A DNA stretch of 64,000 nt from a bacterium D16-36 (GCA_003611745.1 RAYF01000010.1:55264-119263); one strand, 5' to 3'. Counted from the first letter of the stretch, positions 16,527 to 26,580 are shown. Notes: generated by a model not told the origin, from the letters alone. A program made the numbers and translations.

Positions 16527-17645
16527 CTACTTTATCACCCAAGGCTGATACTCTTTCCCTTCCAGAATATCAGCGATTCTCTCACAAGCGTGACCATCAC
16601 CGTAGGGATTGCAGGCATGAGACATCTTTTTATATTCATCCTCGTTTTCCAACAGAAGTTTAAATGTGTTGTATATTACTTCCTCATCCGTTCCCACCAA
16701 TTTTAACGTCCCAGCATCCACCCCTTCCGGTCTCTCCGTTGTATCTCTCATAACAAGAACAGGAACACCATAGCTTGGGCACTCTTCTTGGATACCGCCA
16801 GAATCAGTCAAACAGAGATAGGCTCTCGCTTCAAAGTTATGGCAGTCAAACACTTCGATTGGCTCAATAATATGTATTCTGCCACATCCGCCCAATTCCT
16901 CTTCCGCTGCCTGCCGCACGACAGGATTCATATGGATGGGATATACAGCCCTACACTCTGGATGCTCATCCAACACACGACGGATAGCACGGAACATATG
17001 ATGCATCGGCTCTCCCAAGTTCTCTCTACGATGCACTGTAATGAAAATAAGTTTATCATCCCCCACCCAGTCAAGTTCTGGATGTGAATAATCCTCTTTC
17101 ACCGTATGCTGCATAGCGTCAATGACAGTATTGCCAGTCACATAGATATTTCCAGCCGCACGACCTTCATGGAGCAAATTGTCCCGGCTCAATGATGTAG
17201 GGGCGAAATTGTATTGTGAGATAATTGATACAACTTGGCGATTAAATTCCTCCGGATAAGGAGAGTATATATCATAGGTACGGAGTCCAGCCTCAACATG
17301 CCCTACAGGTATCTGTAAATAAAAGCACGCCAAAGCCGTTACAAATGTTGTTGATGTATCCCCATGAACCAAAACCACATCTGGCTTTTCCTTCTCCAAT
17401 ACTTCCTTAATACCGTTCAGGATGTTGGTCGTAATATCAAAGAGTGTCTGGCGATCCTTCATGATATCAAGATCGTAATCCGGAGTGACATTAGATGTGG
17501 CAAGCACCTGATCCAACATCTGACGATGCTGGGCGGTTACGCAGACAATGGTTTGAATACTGGAGCGTTTTTTCAGTTCATTCACAAGCGGGCACATCTT
17601 TATTGCTTCCGGTCTTGTGCCGAAGACCAACATTATTTTTTTCAT
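16527..17645 (-). CDS. wecB: UDP-N-acetylglucosamine 2-epimerase (non-hydrolysing)
   Basis: The 372-residue enzyme interconverts UDP-GlcNAc and UDP-ManNAc in the cytoplasm. It shows GTRPEAIKMCPLV at residues 7-19, a conserved HGDTSTT, HRRENLGEP and DSGGIQEECPSYGVPVLVMR (substrate and UDP binding). The start at 17645 has AAGAAGG 8 nt upstream; the frame extends to 17735 but overlaps the flippase gene. It is the last gene of the exopolysaccharide operon and implies a ManNAc-derived sugar in the polymer, or in teichoic acid-like linkage units. Confidence 0.95.
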   Translation of the reverse strand: MKKIMLVFGTRPEAIKMCPLVNELKKRSSIQTIVCVTAQHRQMLDQVLATSNVTPDYDLDIMKDRQTLFDITTNILNGIKEVLEKEKPDVVLVHGDTSTTFVTALACFYLQIPVGHVEAGLRTYDIYSPYPEEFNRQVVSIISQYNFAPTSLSRDNLLHEGRAAGNIYVTGNTVIDAMQHTVKEDYSHPELDWVGDDKLIFITVHRRENLGEPMHHMFRAIRRVLDEHPECRAVYPIHMNPVVRQAAEEELGGCGRIHIIEPIEVFDCHNFEARAYLCLTDSGGIQEECPSYGVPVLVMRDTTERPEGVDAGTLKLVGTDEEVIYNTFKLLLENEDEYKKMSHACNPYGDGHACERIADILEGKEYQPWVIK

Positions 17646-17683
17646 TAATATTACCTTCTTGATATTAACTTTCTTATTTTTAT

Positions 17684-19060
17684 TCAAAACTTCTTTATAT
17701 ACGAATATTGGAATACACAAATCAACATCAAACATATCGCTTCAATCGCTTCAAATCCTTGGTTCAATGCAACAACACACTGAGCAGAAAGAATTATGGT
17801 TGTTATAATCTGTGTTTTCCAATTCACCTTCATTTTAACAATGCTGCGCAAATGTATTGTACGCAGCAACCAAACAGTAAAATAGCCTAGCATTGTAGCA
17901 ATGGCAGCTCCGAACGGCCCGATCAGCCATATGAATAATATATTTGCTATCGTATTTACAACAGCACCAATCAGGGTAGTTCTAAACACCTCCTTCGTCT
18001 TTTTGACAGCAGTAAAAATACACCCTTCAAATAAAGCGATGCCATTGAATGTTGCCCCCAAAAGCAATAAAGGTACATAGTGCCAAGCTTCAAAAAAGTC
18101 TTTTGCATACAAGATGCTTGCCAATGGATAATTCAAAAGCATGATTGCAGAGCATCCGAGAATCGACACACAGCTATATAAAGTATAAATATTTCCCATA
18201 AATCCATCACTGTCGTTCTCATCAAATTCCGTGATTGCCGAGACGGACCATGAATTATAAAATACGCTCTGAATAGTTGAAAGTATCGTTGGTATCTTGT
18301 AGGCAACAGAAAAAATGCCGTTTACAGCAAACCCGCAAAAGAATGTAAGAATATATTTATCACTTGCATTATTTATCCACCATGCTACAGAATTCATTAC
18401 TAGCGGGAGTGCATAGCCAATCATCGCCTGATTGAGTTTTTTTTCCGTTTCCAGTCGCAAGTTCTTATATATTCCACCGCAGATAAACATGATGCTGACA
18501 GCCATAACGATTCCTGCCACATTTGCAATCAAATAGCCAGTTATTCCAAGCTTGAATGTAACAAGCAGAAAAATATTGAGCACACAGACAAACAGTGTAT
18601 TAGCAATGCCACTTATAACCAGCACATACACTTTATCATTTGCTTTTAAATACATAGAAAACGAATTGTGAAGTCCATTCAATATAAAGGATACAATCAA
18701 AAAGTACATATACGTGTTGTTCAGCAACAAGACACCTAGCATTCTTGCAGCTATACTACCAAGCAGAAGCAGAATAAGGCCGATAAAGTTATGTTTTATT
18801 CCTATGCTTATGACATCTTTCTTATCATACTCCTTATCAAGGGAAAAACGTAAAACCGCATCTTGTATATTCAGTGTAAGCACTGGAACCAATAATTGAA
18901 CCATAGATGTGATCAGGTCTGCTGTTCCATAATCTTTTGTACTTAAAACATATGTGTATAAGGGAACTAGGAGAAAAGATATAATCTTTGACCCAAAACT
19001 GTTTATCATAAACAATATGGTATTTTTCGACAAATCCTTATACTTGCTTTTCCACTGCAA
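17684..19060 (-). CDS. Polysaccharide flippase (Wzx/MATE-like)
   Basis: The 458-residue protein has about 14 hydrophobic segments and the N-terminal pattern KNTILFMINSFGSKIISFLL of the polysaccharide biosynthesis family. It should flip lipid-linked oligosaccharide units across the membrane for the EpsG/Wzy-type polymerase encoded in the same operon. The start codon is TTG, with GGAGG 10 nt upstream. It begins 14 nt after the pyruvyl transferase gene and is followed by wecB 38 nt later. Confidence 0.92.
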   Translation of the reverse strand: MQWKSKYKDLSKNTILFMINSFGSKIISFLLVPLYTYVLSTKDYGTADLITSMVQLLVPVLTLNIQDAVLRFSLDKEYDKKDVISIGIKHNFIGLILLLLGSIAARMLGVLLLNNTYMYFLIVSFILNGLHNSFSMYLKANDKVYVLVISGIANTLFVCVLNIFLLVTFKLGITGYLIANVAGIVMAVSIMFICGGIYKNLRLETEKKLNQAMIGYALPLVMNSVAWWINNASDKYILTFFCGFAVNGIFSVAYKIPTILSTIQSVFYNSWSVSAITEFDENDSDGFMGNIYTLYSCVSILGCSAIMLLNYPLASILYAKDFFEAWHYVPLLLLGATFNGIALFEGCIFTAVKKTKEVFRTTLIGAVVNTIANILFIWLIGPFGAAIATMLGYFTVWLLRTIHLRSIVKMKVNWKTQIITTIILSAQCVVALNQGFEAIEAICLMLICVFQYSYIKKF

Positions 19061-19074
19061 TTTATATGAACCTC

Positions 19075-21351
19075 CTACTTACGGTGCAACATCTTTACTA
19101 CGTTACTGTACATTTTTCCAAGCTTTCTTCGCTTTTCGTATGGTATCACATACTCTTTAAGAATATCTTCAATATCCCTAAAACCGGAATTCAATTCATA
19201 TACTAATTCCTCCCAAAACACAGGCCTGGGAAAATTAGACATCTGCTGGCACATTGTGTAGTCCCTAATATTTTCAACAACCATACCTTCTATCTGACTA
19301 ATAAAATGCCGTCCCTTTTCCGTGAATGCGCATACCATGCTGACACCTGTGATATCATATGCAAATTTATCTCCCCAATAATCACCCAGTCTTATATCCG
19401 ATGCACTTTTATTTCGCCATGGACATTCGTAGCATCCCTTCGAATAGCAAAAACCGTGTTCAAACATAAGAAAGTAAGGATCCTTAGACTGATGTTGAAT
19501 TATGTATTTTTCGGAATTACCGTTATAAATATATCTCCTTCTCCACCCACTTGGTTTAAATCGAAAGATAGTCTCAAAATCATTTCCGATTTCCAGACCT
19601 TTGGATATCGAAAGATATTGCAGATACTTTTTATAGCTGCCATATGTGGGCACGCCGTGACAAACCAAATCAACCAGAAATACATCATTGCGCTTACCAA
19701 TGATATTTTTCACGCCTGCAATCTGGCATGGCGTACCAAAAACAACAATCGGTTCATTGGAGTTTCCAATCAACTTCATGCAGTCATAAAATTTACTCTG
19801 CATATACTTACTCCCCTGCAAAAGCTTTAATTTATCTTTTGTATCTGGTGTAACTATAATATGCTCTGCGAAATGCTCATTCTTGTTATAAGCACAGCCT
19901 ACAACGGAATAACCCTTATCCAGTAGTGTTGTTGCCATTTTAAAGGCTGCTCCACCACTGGATGAACGCATGAGGACGGCATCTTCTCTGTCCTTGTATG
20001 AGAAAAGATTACCTTCCTCAATTTTAGGAATATCACCAATATTCAAATACGGACATACCATACTGCATTTGCCACATGAAATACACTTTTCATGGTCTAC
20101 GCTTGCCACATAGAACCCGTCTGCATCAAGGGCAATCTGAATAGCACCTGTTGGACAGCTTACTTTACAAGCTCCACACCCGCAGCAAAGCTTATTATTA
20201 AAAAACAAATTTCTAGGAAGATGTGCCTGCTCTGAATAGTTCTGCACGGATGCAAGACTTTTTCCCAAAAAAGACAATGAGTGACTGCGAGCACTTTCAA
20301 GCTTGTTGTTGGCTTCACTATAGTCAATTGTTATTCTATAATTATCCTTCCTGTTTTGATAGAGATGCTCCTCAAGCTCCAGCATTCCCAGAATATTGTA
20401 AATGCGTGAATTCTGGTTTAAGTTGTCATTTCTCTTAAACCTCTCAAATACTGTAAAAGGCTTGTTGTAATTGATAGAAAATACTGTTCCATGAAAGGAA
20501 TCCGTGCAAATATAATCCGCATTACAGAGCAGCTTTAGAAAATCTCCCGGACCTATGGGATTCTTAATACAACCCTTCCTTTTTATATCCTTTTCGCGGA
20601 AAGGAATAATGTACAGCTCAAGCTCTAAATTATCTGCAATTTCTTTAATTATCTTCCAATACTCTTCCCTTTTCCCAAGCATATATGCCAGCAGATATGG
20701 CTTGTTACCTGTATCATAATCCGATTCATAAGCATGCCATTCATTCTGTGTCAATAAAAGAGTGGGATCTAGAACTGTTTCTATTGTCTGCCCCGTCAAT
20801 TTCGATAACAAATCTGATCCGGCTTTTTCTCTTGTTGAGATATACTTGAATCTTGAAATATTCTCCGAAATTCGACTGCGTATATTTTCATTCTCCACAT
20901 CCAAGATGCCAACGCTTGGTGCATAAGCAATCATTCTGTTTTCATCATACACAAAATCAAGGAAGTATCTTGGGTTAAAATTCGGAGGACTCCATATCTG
21001 ATCACTGCCACAAACAAATGCATCTAAGCTGCCATTAAGAAGTTCAAAGTCACCCAACGTTTCGCATTTGTCTGTAAATTCCAAATAGTAATCATAAAAC
21101 TGATCAAATCTAAGTTCCCGTCTGTTTTCGTGATACTCATAATTTAAGTGATTTTTCAATCTCTGAAAGGATTTTCTGACAACTCGATTTGCAAGGCTCT
21201 CATTATTTTTTATAATGGGACTGGCATTAGTAGTATAATTTACAACACATGCATTATGCCCAAAATCATTAATTTTTCTTGATAAAGCAACAACCTGAAG
21301 AGCTGTTCCATAATTGTGATATTGAAACCATGTCATTATACCAACATTCAT
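19075..21351 (-). CDS. Polysaccharide pyruvyl transferase fused to an F420-hydrogenase beta (FrhB)-like iron-sulfur protein
   Basis: The N-terminal half (about 1-330) is a pyruvyl transferase domain: GIMTWFQYHNYGTALQ, then VCGSDQIWSP and SFHGTVFSI. From about 390 come two 4Fe-4S motifs (CCGCGACKVSCPTGAI and CISCGKCSMVCPYL). After them are FrhB N- and C-terminal domains with a conserved loop VVFGTPCQIAGVKN and CPWRNKSASDIRLGDYWGDK. The first half adds ketal-linked pyruvate to sugars. The redox half occurs in many Clostridial capsule loci, but its role there is unproven. The start at 21351 (MNVGIMTWF) is preferred over the longer frame. It is part of the operon. Confidence 0.88.
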   Translation of the reverse strand: MNVGIMTWFQYHNYGTALQVVALSRKINDFGHNACVVNYTTNASPIIKNNESLANRVVRKSFQRLKNHLNYEYHENRRELRFDQFYDYYLEFTDKCETLGDFELLNGSLDAFVCGSDQIWSPPNFNPRYFLDFVYDENRMIAYAPSVGILDVENENIRSRISENISRFKYISTREKAGSDLLSKLTGQTIETVLDPTLLLTQNEWHAYESDYDTGNKPYLLAYMLGKREEYWKIIKEIADNLELELYIIPFREKDIKRKGCIKNPIGPGDFLKLLCNADYICTDSFHGTVFSINYNKPFTVFERFKRNDNLNQNSRIYNILGMLELEEHLYQNRKDNYRITIDYSEANNKLESARSHSLSFLGKSLASVQNYSEQAHLPRNLFFNNKLCCGCGACKVSCPTGAIQIALDADGFYVASVDHEKCISCGKCSMVCPYLNIGDIPKIEEGNLFSYKDREDAVLMRSSSGGAAFKMATTLLDKGYSVVGCAYNKNEHFAEHIIVTPDTKDKLKLLQGSKYMQSKFYDCMKLIGNSNEPIVVFGTPCQIAGVKNIIGKRNDVFLVDLVCHGVPTYGSYKKYLQYLSISKGLEIGNDFETIFRFKPSGWRRRYIYNGNSEKYIIQHQSKDPYFLMFEHGFCYSKGCYECPWRNKSASDIRLGDYWGDKFAYDITGVSMVCAFTEKGRHFISQIEGMVVENIRDYTMCQQMSNFPRPVFWEELVYELNSGFRDIEDILKEYVIPYEKRRKLGKMYSNVVKMLHRK

Positions 21352-21587
21352 TTTATAATAATCCCCATTTCTGCGCACGTTCTTTGCGCATAACAAATTT
21401 GTGACAAATGCGCGCAGACACAAATTTGCGTGTGAAAAAGGTATTTTTCACACTGACCTCCAAATCAGCCTTCACGAAATTTCCTCTTACTTTCCCCACA
21501 AGCTCATATACCCCAAAGCTCTTCACATTCTATAATTTCCATTCAGGAACACCTTTATATAAAGTCTTTCTGCTTTGCGAAGTTCAC

Positions 21588-22358
21588 CTACATTCTTTTT
21601 ATCCAGCCTAGAGTTTCACCCATAGCGGCTAGAACGCCACGATACTTGATTACACCTATAAACTTCGCAAGATAAGATCCTCCTGGCACCTTTTCCATTT
21701 TTACCGCAAGCCTGTTAGCAAAAATCTCCTCTTCAGTATGCCACGATCCATCAAAATGATGGATACAGAAAGTATTCTCCGTAATTTTAAGTTCTCCGGT
21801 TTCAAAGTTCTTAGGGCATAAATAATCGTAAGGCAGCAATGTAAATCCCTTAATTGTCTGTATTGAATTATTTAATTGCAATCCATACTTCAAACAATGA
21901 TCCGTTATTCTGGTTACATTGGTTGTCAAATCAAGACTTCCATCATGTCTCTTAAAGTGAGCATTTTTATAGCCATCTAGAAACTCCTTAAACAGTTCCT
22001 GTTTCGCACAGCTCCCCATTAACCCTGTAGGTATCCTCGTTTCACTCTCAAATCCTGATACAGCAATATAGATAAGTAAATCATCCAGAGGCCTTACCAC
22101 CTCCACATCAGTATCCATATAGATACCGCCATAATTTATTAAAACATATAGCCGTGCAACATCACTTACGAAAGCCCATTTTTTTGCCTCATATGCCTCG
22201 CGGACATATTCGCAGCAGTTTATGTCAAAGTTGGTTTCATTCCACTCTATAATTTCATAATCCGGGCAATACTTCTTCCAAGATTCAATGCACTTTTCTG
22301 CAAGCTCAGGTAAAGGACTACGCCCGAACCAGCAATAATGAATTACTTTAGGAATCAT
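21588..22358 (-). CDS. Glycosyltransferase with DXD motif (GT32/OCH1-like, capsular type)
   Basis: The 256-residue enzyme starts with IPKVIHYCWFGRSPLP and carries the sugar-nucleotide/metal motif YGGIYMDTDVEVVRPLD near residues 84-100. That is typical of the Gly_transf_sug (DXD) group of capsule glycosyltransferases. GGAGGA ends 4 nt before the ATG at 22358; an ATG 12 nt further up includes that same GGAGGA, so the inner start is chosen. The donor sugar is not predictable. About 230 nt of AT-rich sequence separate it from the next operon gene. Confidence 0.88.
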   Translation of the reverse strand: MIPKVIHYCWFGRSPLPELAEKCIESWKKYCPDYEIIEWNETNFDINCCEYVREAYEAKKWAFVSDVARLYVLINYGGIYMDTDVEVVRPLDDLLIYIAVSGFESETRIPTGLMGSCAKQELFKEFLDGYKNAHFKRHDGSLDLTTNVTRITDHCLKYGLQLNNSIQTIKGFTLLPYDYLCPKNFETGELKITENTFCIHHFDGSWHTEEEIFANRLAVKMEKVPGGSYLAKFIGVIKYRGVLAAMGETLGWIKRM

Positions 22359-22474
22359 TTTGTCCTCCATACTTTTCTGACGGTTACTCTTTAAAACTGT
22401 TTATCCATCCTACATAATCAAACTGATCAATGTACCGCTTCCCTGTTATTGTCTAAGTATCGTAGATGTTTCTA

Positions 22475-23446
22475 TTACTTAATCCCGATAATCCAAATAG
22501 TGAATCTTAGGTTAATAAATGCCGCCAGAGAAAATAACTTGGAAGGAATTCCACTGGAACCTTTCAGGAAATCCAGCTCATACATCCTATAATATTGCTG
22601 AAGCTCCTTGATAATATCCTTTTTGGTTCTGTCCTCTATTAATGGACTTTTATGTTTTGCCAACCTTAATGTACACTGGTTTGCAGCATAGACTACCCCG
22701 GCATTCGCATAAGTGGTCAACATAGGAAAATACTCTTTAATGAATTCACGTCTTTCTTTATTCGCTTCAATTGCATCCAGATGTTTTAACTTGAAACTTG
22801 CCGATGTAATGCTTTCAGACCTAATCCTGTAACAATACATCCTTTCCGAACCAACAGCAATACAATTGCTCTTAGCCACTAGCTTGTATGTCGTGTAAAC
22901 ATCTTCATGGTATTTTCCAACCGGATATCTGACACCAGTAAATAAATCAAGTCTATACAGCTTTCCCCATGCAACCGTATCCATACTTGGGCTTGTGAGA
23001 AACTGATGCATACATTCCTGATTTCCTCGCACAACAAAATCCTTAAACAGCTTTCCATCCGATAAAGCATCGCCGGATTCATTAACATTTTCCCTCTGAC
23101 AAAAGGCGATGTCAGCATTATTTTCATGTAATTTATTAAAAAGATACTCTATCATATCCTTTTTAATGAAGTCATCACCGTCTAAAAAAGTAATATATTT
23201 TCCGGTTGCTATCTCAATACCCACATTTCTGGCATCCGATAACCCACTGTTCACTTTATGAATTACCTTCACCCGATTGTCATATGCTGCATACTGATCA
23301 CAAATCTGCGGACAATTGTCAGGTGAACCATCATCCACAAGGATTATCTCAAGATTCTTATAAGTTTGTTTAAAGATAGAGTCAACACATTCCTTTAAGT
23401 AAGACTCGACTTTATAAATTGGTATAACTACACTGATTTTTCCCAT
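22475..23446 (-). CDS. Glycosyltransferase family 2
   Basis: This 323-residue inverting GT-A enzyme shows ISVVIPIYKVESYLKECVDS, then ILVDDGSPDNCPQICD and the metal-binding TFLDGDDFI near residue 90. It has a C-terminal helical region without membrane segments. Its start lies inside the end of the EpsG gene: the upstream stop is part of ATGAGG, and GAGGT lies 6 nt before the chosen ATG (23446); the outer ATG is at 23458. The two genes are therefore translationally coupled. It probably adds one residue to the repeat unit on the cytoplasmic face. Confidence 0.93.
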   Translation of the reverse strand: MGKISVVIPIYKVESYLKECVDSIFKQTYKNLEIILVDDGSPDNCPQICDQYAAYDNRVKVIHKVNSGLSDARNVGIEIATGKYITFLDGDDFIKKDMIEYLFNKLHENNADIAFCQRENVNESGDALSDGKLFKDFVVRGNQECMHQFLTSPSMDTVAWGKLYRLDLFTGVRYPVGKYHEDVYTTYKLVAKSNCIAVGSERMYCYRIRSESITSASFKLKHLDAIEANKERREFIKEYFPMLTTYANAGVVYAANQCTLRLAKHKSPLIEDRTKKDIIKELQQYYRMYELDFLKGSSGIPSKLFSLAAFINLRFTIWIIGIK

Positions 23447-23454
23447 ATCTAACC

Positions 23455-24522
23455 TCATTTGAAAAGGAATGAACTATACTCTAGCATTGTTCCCGAAACC
23501 GTACTTAGCAAATAGTAAGAGGTGAACGAAACTGCAGCTGCCGAATAATAACAAATTCGATATTTACCATCCAAAATCTGTTTTCCGAAATAATAAAAAA
23601 AAGCTGGAACAAAGGGTATGAAATACAAACCTAATCGTTCAAAATAATTGAAATAAAGACCAATTATATTGCAGACAACATAAATAATGCTAAGTATACA
23701 ATACACCTTAAACTCTTCATTTCTATTTTTTTTGACATATAGCGAATAAATACTTAATACTATTATTATAATCCAGATTGCCCAAATTCCAGACGCTGTC
23801 TGTATAACTCTTTGATTGACATAATAATTTCCATATCTAGGGAAATAGACTCTTGCCAATTGTATAAAACTTCTGTAATTAACTGCCACTAACACAATGC
23901 CAATAGGCATCAACCTCATTATCCATTTATTGTCCCTTAATTGATAAATAATCAAAGCAGTAAGGAACACAATTGATATGTTCTGTAATAGTATACCAAT
24001 AACAAACAATATAACTGTGTGGAGGTATTTCTTCTCTCTAAGATAAAGGAATCCATTTACTACCACAATTACTGCAAGCATCTGTCGTTGTATATTAAGT
24101 GCCTGATAGGTCATTCCAACCCCAAGATACAATACAAATCCAAAAAAATAATTTGGTACAGTTTTCTTAATAAAGTTAGCACTTAATGCACAATAAATTA
24201 TTGCATAGAAAATCTGGAATACATAGTAACTTCCTAATATATCATGGAAGAACTTAAATAATATTCTATACCCAATTTCTAATCCATGTGTGTCGACTCC
24301 TGATAATATATCCTTCCAACTCTGAACGCCCATGTACTTGAAATACAATGCATAATTTGCCGTATCAACACCGACGCTAATATCTCTAAACCCAATTATA
24401 AAAAATAGAACTAACATTGATAAAAGCATGAATATATTCTTGTTCCTATCAAATTTCAGTTTTGACCCAAAGCAGATCAATGCAGTCAGGTATAAAAGAA
24501 TGCATTGTGCTACATATATCAT
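23455..24522 (-). CDS. EpsG family membrane protein (Wzy-type polymerase)
   Basis: The 355-residue protein has about ten hydrophobic segments and the EpsG pattern FFIIGFRDISVGVDTANY near residues 40-57 (G-x-D-T-x-x-Y core), followed by a conserved EIGYRILFKFF. EpsG proteins polymerise lipid-linked repeats outside the membrane. GAGGGGT lies 8 nt before the ATG. Together with the flippase, the initiating transferase and the Wzz-like protein it completes a Wzx/Wzy pathway. Confidence 0.88.
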   Translation of the reverse strand: MIYVAQCILLYLTALICFGSKLKFDRNKNIFMLLSMLVLFFIIGFRDISVGVDTANYALYFKYMGVQSWKDILSGVDTHGLEIGYRILFKFFHDILGSYYVFQIFYAIIYCALSANFIKKTVPNYFFGFVLYLGVGMTYQALNIQRQMLAVIVVVNGFLYLREKKYLHTVILFVIGILLQNISIVFLTALIIYQLRDNKWIMRLMPIGIVLVAVNYRSFIQLARVYFPRYGNYYVNQRVIQTASGIWAIWIIIIVLSIYSLYVKKNRNEEFKVYCILSIIYVVCNIIGLYFNYFERLGLYFIPFVPAFFYYFGKQILDGKYRICYYSAAAVSFTSYYLLSTVSGTMLEYSSFLFK

Positions 24523-24552
24523 TAGATTGTACCCCTCTTTTTTCCTGTTTTT

Positions 24553-25698
24553 TCAGTTAAAATTTTCAACCAGTCCATTCCGAATAATCTGCTCTTCCAT
24601 TTTTACTGTTTGGGCATAATTAAACTTTTTGCACTTGTCATGAGGTATATCGGCAACGAAAGATTGATAGAGTGATTTTAAATCCACTGAATCTATATCT
24701 TCATTATCTATATATCCTATGTTCTGCAAATCCCCCAACACTTCCCGGCACACATCCAAATCCGATGTAATAACAGGTATCCCATATGTGGCGAACTCAC
24801 ACATCATAACCCCTTGGGCATCAAGTCTCGTTGGTAACAAGGCACATTTGGCTTTATTCACATATGATAGGATTTCTTCATGCTTCAAGTATCTGTCAAT
24901 CCATGTTACATTACTTGGCTTTTGATTATATTTATAAAAATCACCTTTTCCCACAATAAGAAATTTGTATTCCGGATATTTGACAGCAAACCCATTTATT
25001 ATATCTATACAATACTTCGATCCATCCATATAACTTCTTATCGAAATAAAATCAAATTCCTTTTCTCCCTCATAGCAATAATTATTCTTTTCAAATATCT
25101 CACCCACACTATTGTTAATTATATGTACCCGATAATTTAATCCCTCATCTGATAATCGTACATATTTTTGAAATTGCTCATAAAACCAATTGCTTATAAA
25201 AATATAATCCGATTTATAGGCCAATTTTGGTAAATACCGATGCCACACGCTAAGTTTGAAATCATCATATACATTCTGTAGCAACACTCTTAAGCAATTA
25301 TCTTTTCCCAGATAACTATACGGTGCCGGATATGTGTCATTGATTTTCAAGACCTCATGTCCATGGAAGAAAAATACTATATGCGCAAATTCTTTCTCAT
25401 GCTTGAGCAAAAATTGAAAGTGATTTCTTATATTAGCAGCATGCAAAACAAGCGTATCATAGTTTCCATGAGACTTTTCGTAAGACTCTTTACCGATCAC
25501 CTTTATTCCTTCAATTTCATAATTTTCTTTTGCAGAAAAATTCAGTACCGTTACATCAATTCCATTTTCAATATAATACTTATTTCTCACATGGACATAC
25601 ATCAGTGCTACACCGCCATTATTATTAGGGTAGTCCACTGTCAAAACCAGAATTTTCTTTTCAGTCTCATTCTTTTCTGCTTTATAATCTCCTGCCAT
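24553..25698 (-). CDS. Glycosyltransferase family 4 (GT-B fold)
   Basis: The 381-residue protein has the two-domain GT-B layout. The N-terminal segment is KKILVLTVDYPNNNGGVALM. The C-terminal nucleotide-sugar site shows KFLIVGKGDFYKY and CALLPTRLDAQGVMMCEFAT, then GIPVITSDLDVCREVL, where the usual E-x7-E is E-F-A-T-Y-G-I-P. The start at 25698 follows a short 37-codon frame by 2 nt, so its expression is probably coupled to that frame. It takes part in repeat-unit assembly; sugar specificity is unknown. Confidence 0.88.
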   Translation of the reverse strand: MAGDYKAEKNETEKKILVLTVDYPNNNGGVALMYVHVRNKYYIENGIDVTVLNFSAKENYEIEGIKVIGKESYEKSHGNYDTLVLHAANIRNHFQFLLKHEKEFAHIVFFFHGHEVLKINDTYPAPYSYLGKDNCLRVLLQNVYDDFKLSVWHRYLPKLAYKSDYIFISNWFYEQFQKYVRLSDEGLNYRVHIINNSVGEIFEKNNYCYEGEKEFDFISIRSYMDGSKYCIDIINGFAVKYPEYKFLIVGKGDFYKYNQKPSNVTWIDRYLKHEEILSYVNKAKCALLPTRLDAQGVMMCEFATYGIPVITSDLDVCREVLGDLQNIGYIDNEDIDSVDLKSLYQSFVADIPHDKCKKFNYAQTVKMEEQIIRNGLVENFN

Positions 25699-25700
25699 CG

Positions 25701-25814
25701 TTATGCCACCCCCCAAAAACGGCATAGCCACTGTTTTAGGAGATAATCAATTCCATACTTTGGAGTTAATGATTCGACTGTTCCAATCACAACTTCTTGA
25801 TTTGATTTTTCCAT
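25701..25814 (-). CDS. Short ORF (37 residues) coupled to the GT4 gene
   Basis: An ATG with a very strong GAGGGAGGAC ribosome site opens a 37-codon frame (MEKSNQEVVIGTVESLTPKY, then GIDYLLKQWLCRFWGVA). Its TAA stop is 2 nt before the GT4 start. It sits where a whole gene would be expected between two glycosyltransferases. It could be a leader peptide that couples translation, or the first codons of a glycosyltransferase or synthase gene joined to a deletion. No family is recognised. Confidence 0.5.
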   Translation of the reverse strand: MEKSNQEVVIGTVESLTPKYGIDYLLKQWLCRFWGVA

Positions 25815-25827
25815 AGTGTCCTCCCTC

Positions 25828-26580
25828 TTATTTAATGTGCAAAATTTTAATTACACACCACCAGAAAATATGGAATGCAGAACGGAGCACACTCAAATGT
25901 TCAATCTCTCGATACAAGGTCCAATGGTATTTAAGCAGCTTGAATTTATTGCTTGAAATAGAATTTTGACGAATACGATACTTCATCAATACATCTGGCA
26001 TACCCCATATATACTTCTCCTTCTTCAACATCTGAAGCCATAAAGCATAGTCATTTCTCTTTCGTATGTTTGGAACCTCAAACTTTCCCATCTTCTCAAC
26101 ATCGTACACAACAGTTGAGTTGCCCACAGGACAATCCAACAACAAACGATTATAATCTGTTTTTTCTATAGTTTTAATAGTACGGTTCAGCAGATTATCG
26201 TCCTCGCCAATCTGCTCGTATGCAGTACACGAAAAAGCATATCCATTGTCATTCATCCATTTAATCTGACGTTCCAATTTATCTGGAGTCCATATATCGT
26301 CACTATCCAGAAAAGCCATATATGAACCCTTTGCTAATTTCATTGCCGTCGTTCTGGCAACTGCTGCCCCAGAATTTACATCAAGTAAGTGATATTGAAT
26401 ACGTGAATCGTTTTTCATATACTCTTCAACAATTTTTTTGGTATTATCCTGAGAATGATCATCAACAACTATCAATTCCCAATTCTGATATGTCTGTGCT
26501 TGTAAAGAATCAAATGTTCTGGCAATAAATTTTGCACAGTTGTATGTAGGCATAATGATAGATACCAATTTTTCATTCAT
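25828..26580 (-). CDS. Glycosyltransferase family 2
   Basis: This 250-residue GT-A enzyme has LVSIIMPTYNCAKFIARTFD, ELIVVDDHSQDNTKKIV and FLDSDDIWTPDKLERQI, and later a conserved YALWLQMLKK loop. GGTGAGG lies 10 nt before the ATG at 26580; a second ATG 9 nt upstream is too close to that site. It follows the initiating sugar transferase in the operon and may add the second sugar, although order in the operon is only a loose guide. Confidence 0.93.
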   Translation of the reverse strand: MNEKLVSIIMPTYNCAKFIARTFDSLQAQTYQNWELIVVDDHSQDNTKKIVEEYMKNDSRIQYHLLDVNSGAAVARTTAMKLAKGSYMAFLDSDDIWTPDKLERQIKWMNDNGYAFSCTAYEQIGEDDNLLNRTIKTIEKTDYNRLLLDCPVGNSTVVYDVEKMGKFEVPNIRKRNDYALWLQMLKKEKYIWGMPDVLMKYRIRQNSISSNKFKLLKYHWTLYREIEHLSVLRSAFHIFWWCVIKILHIK

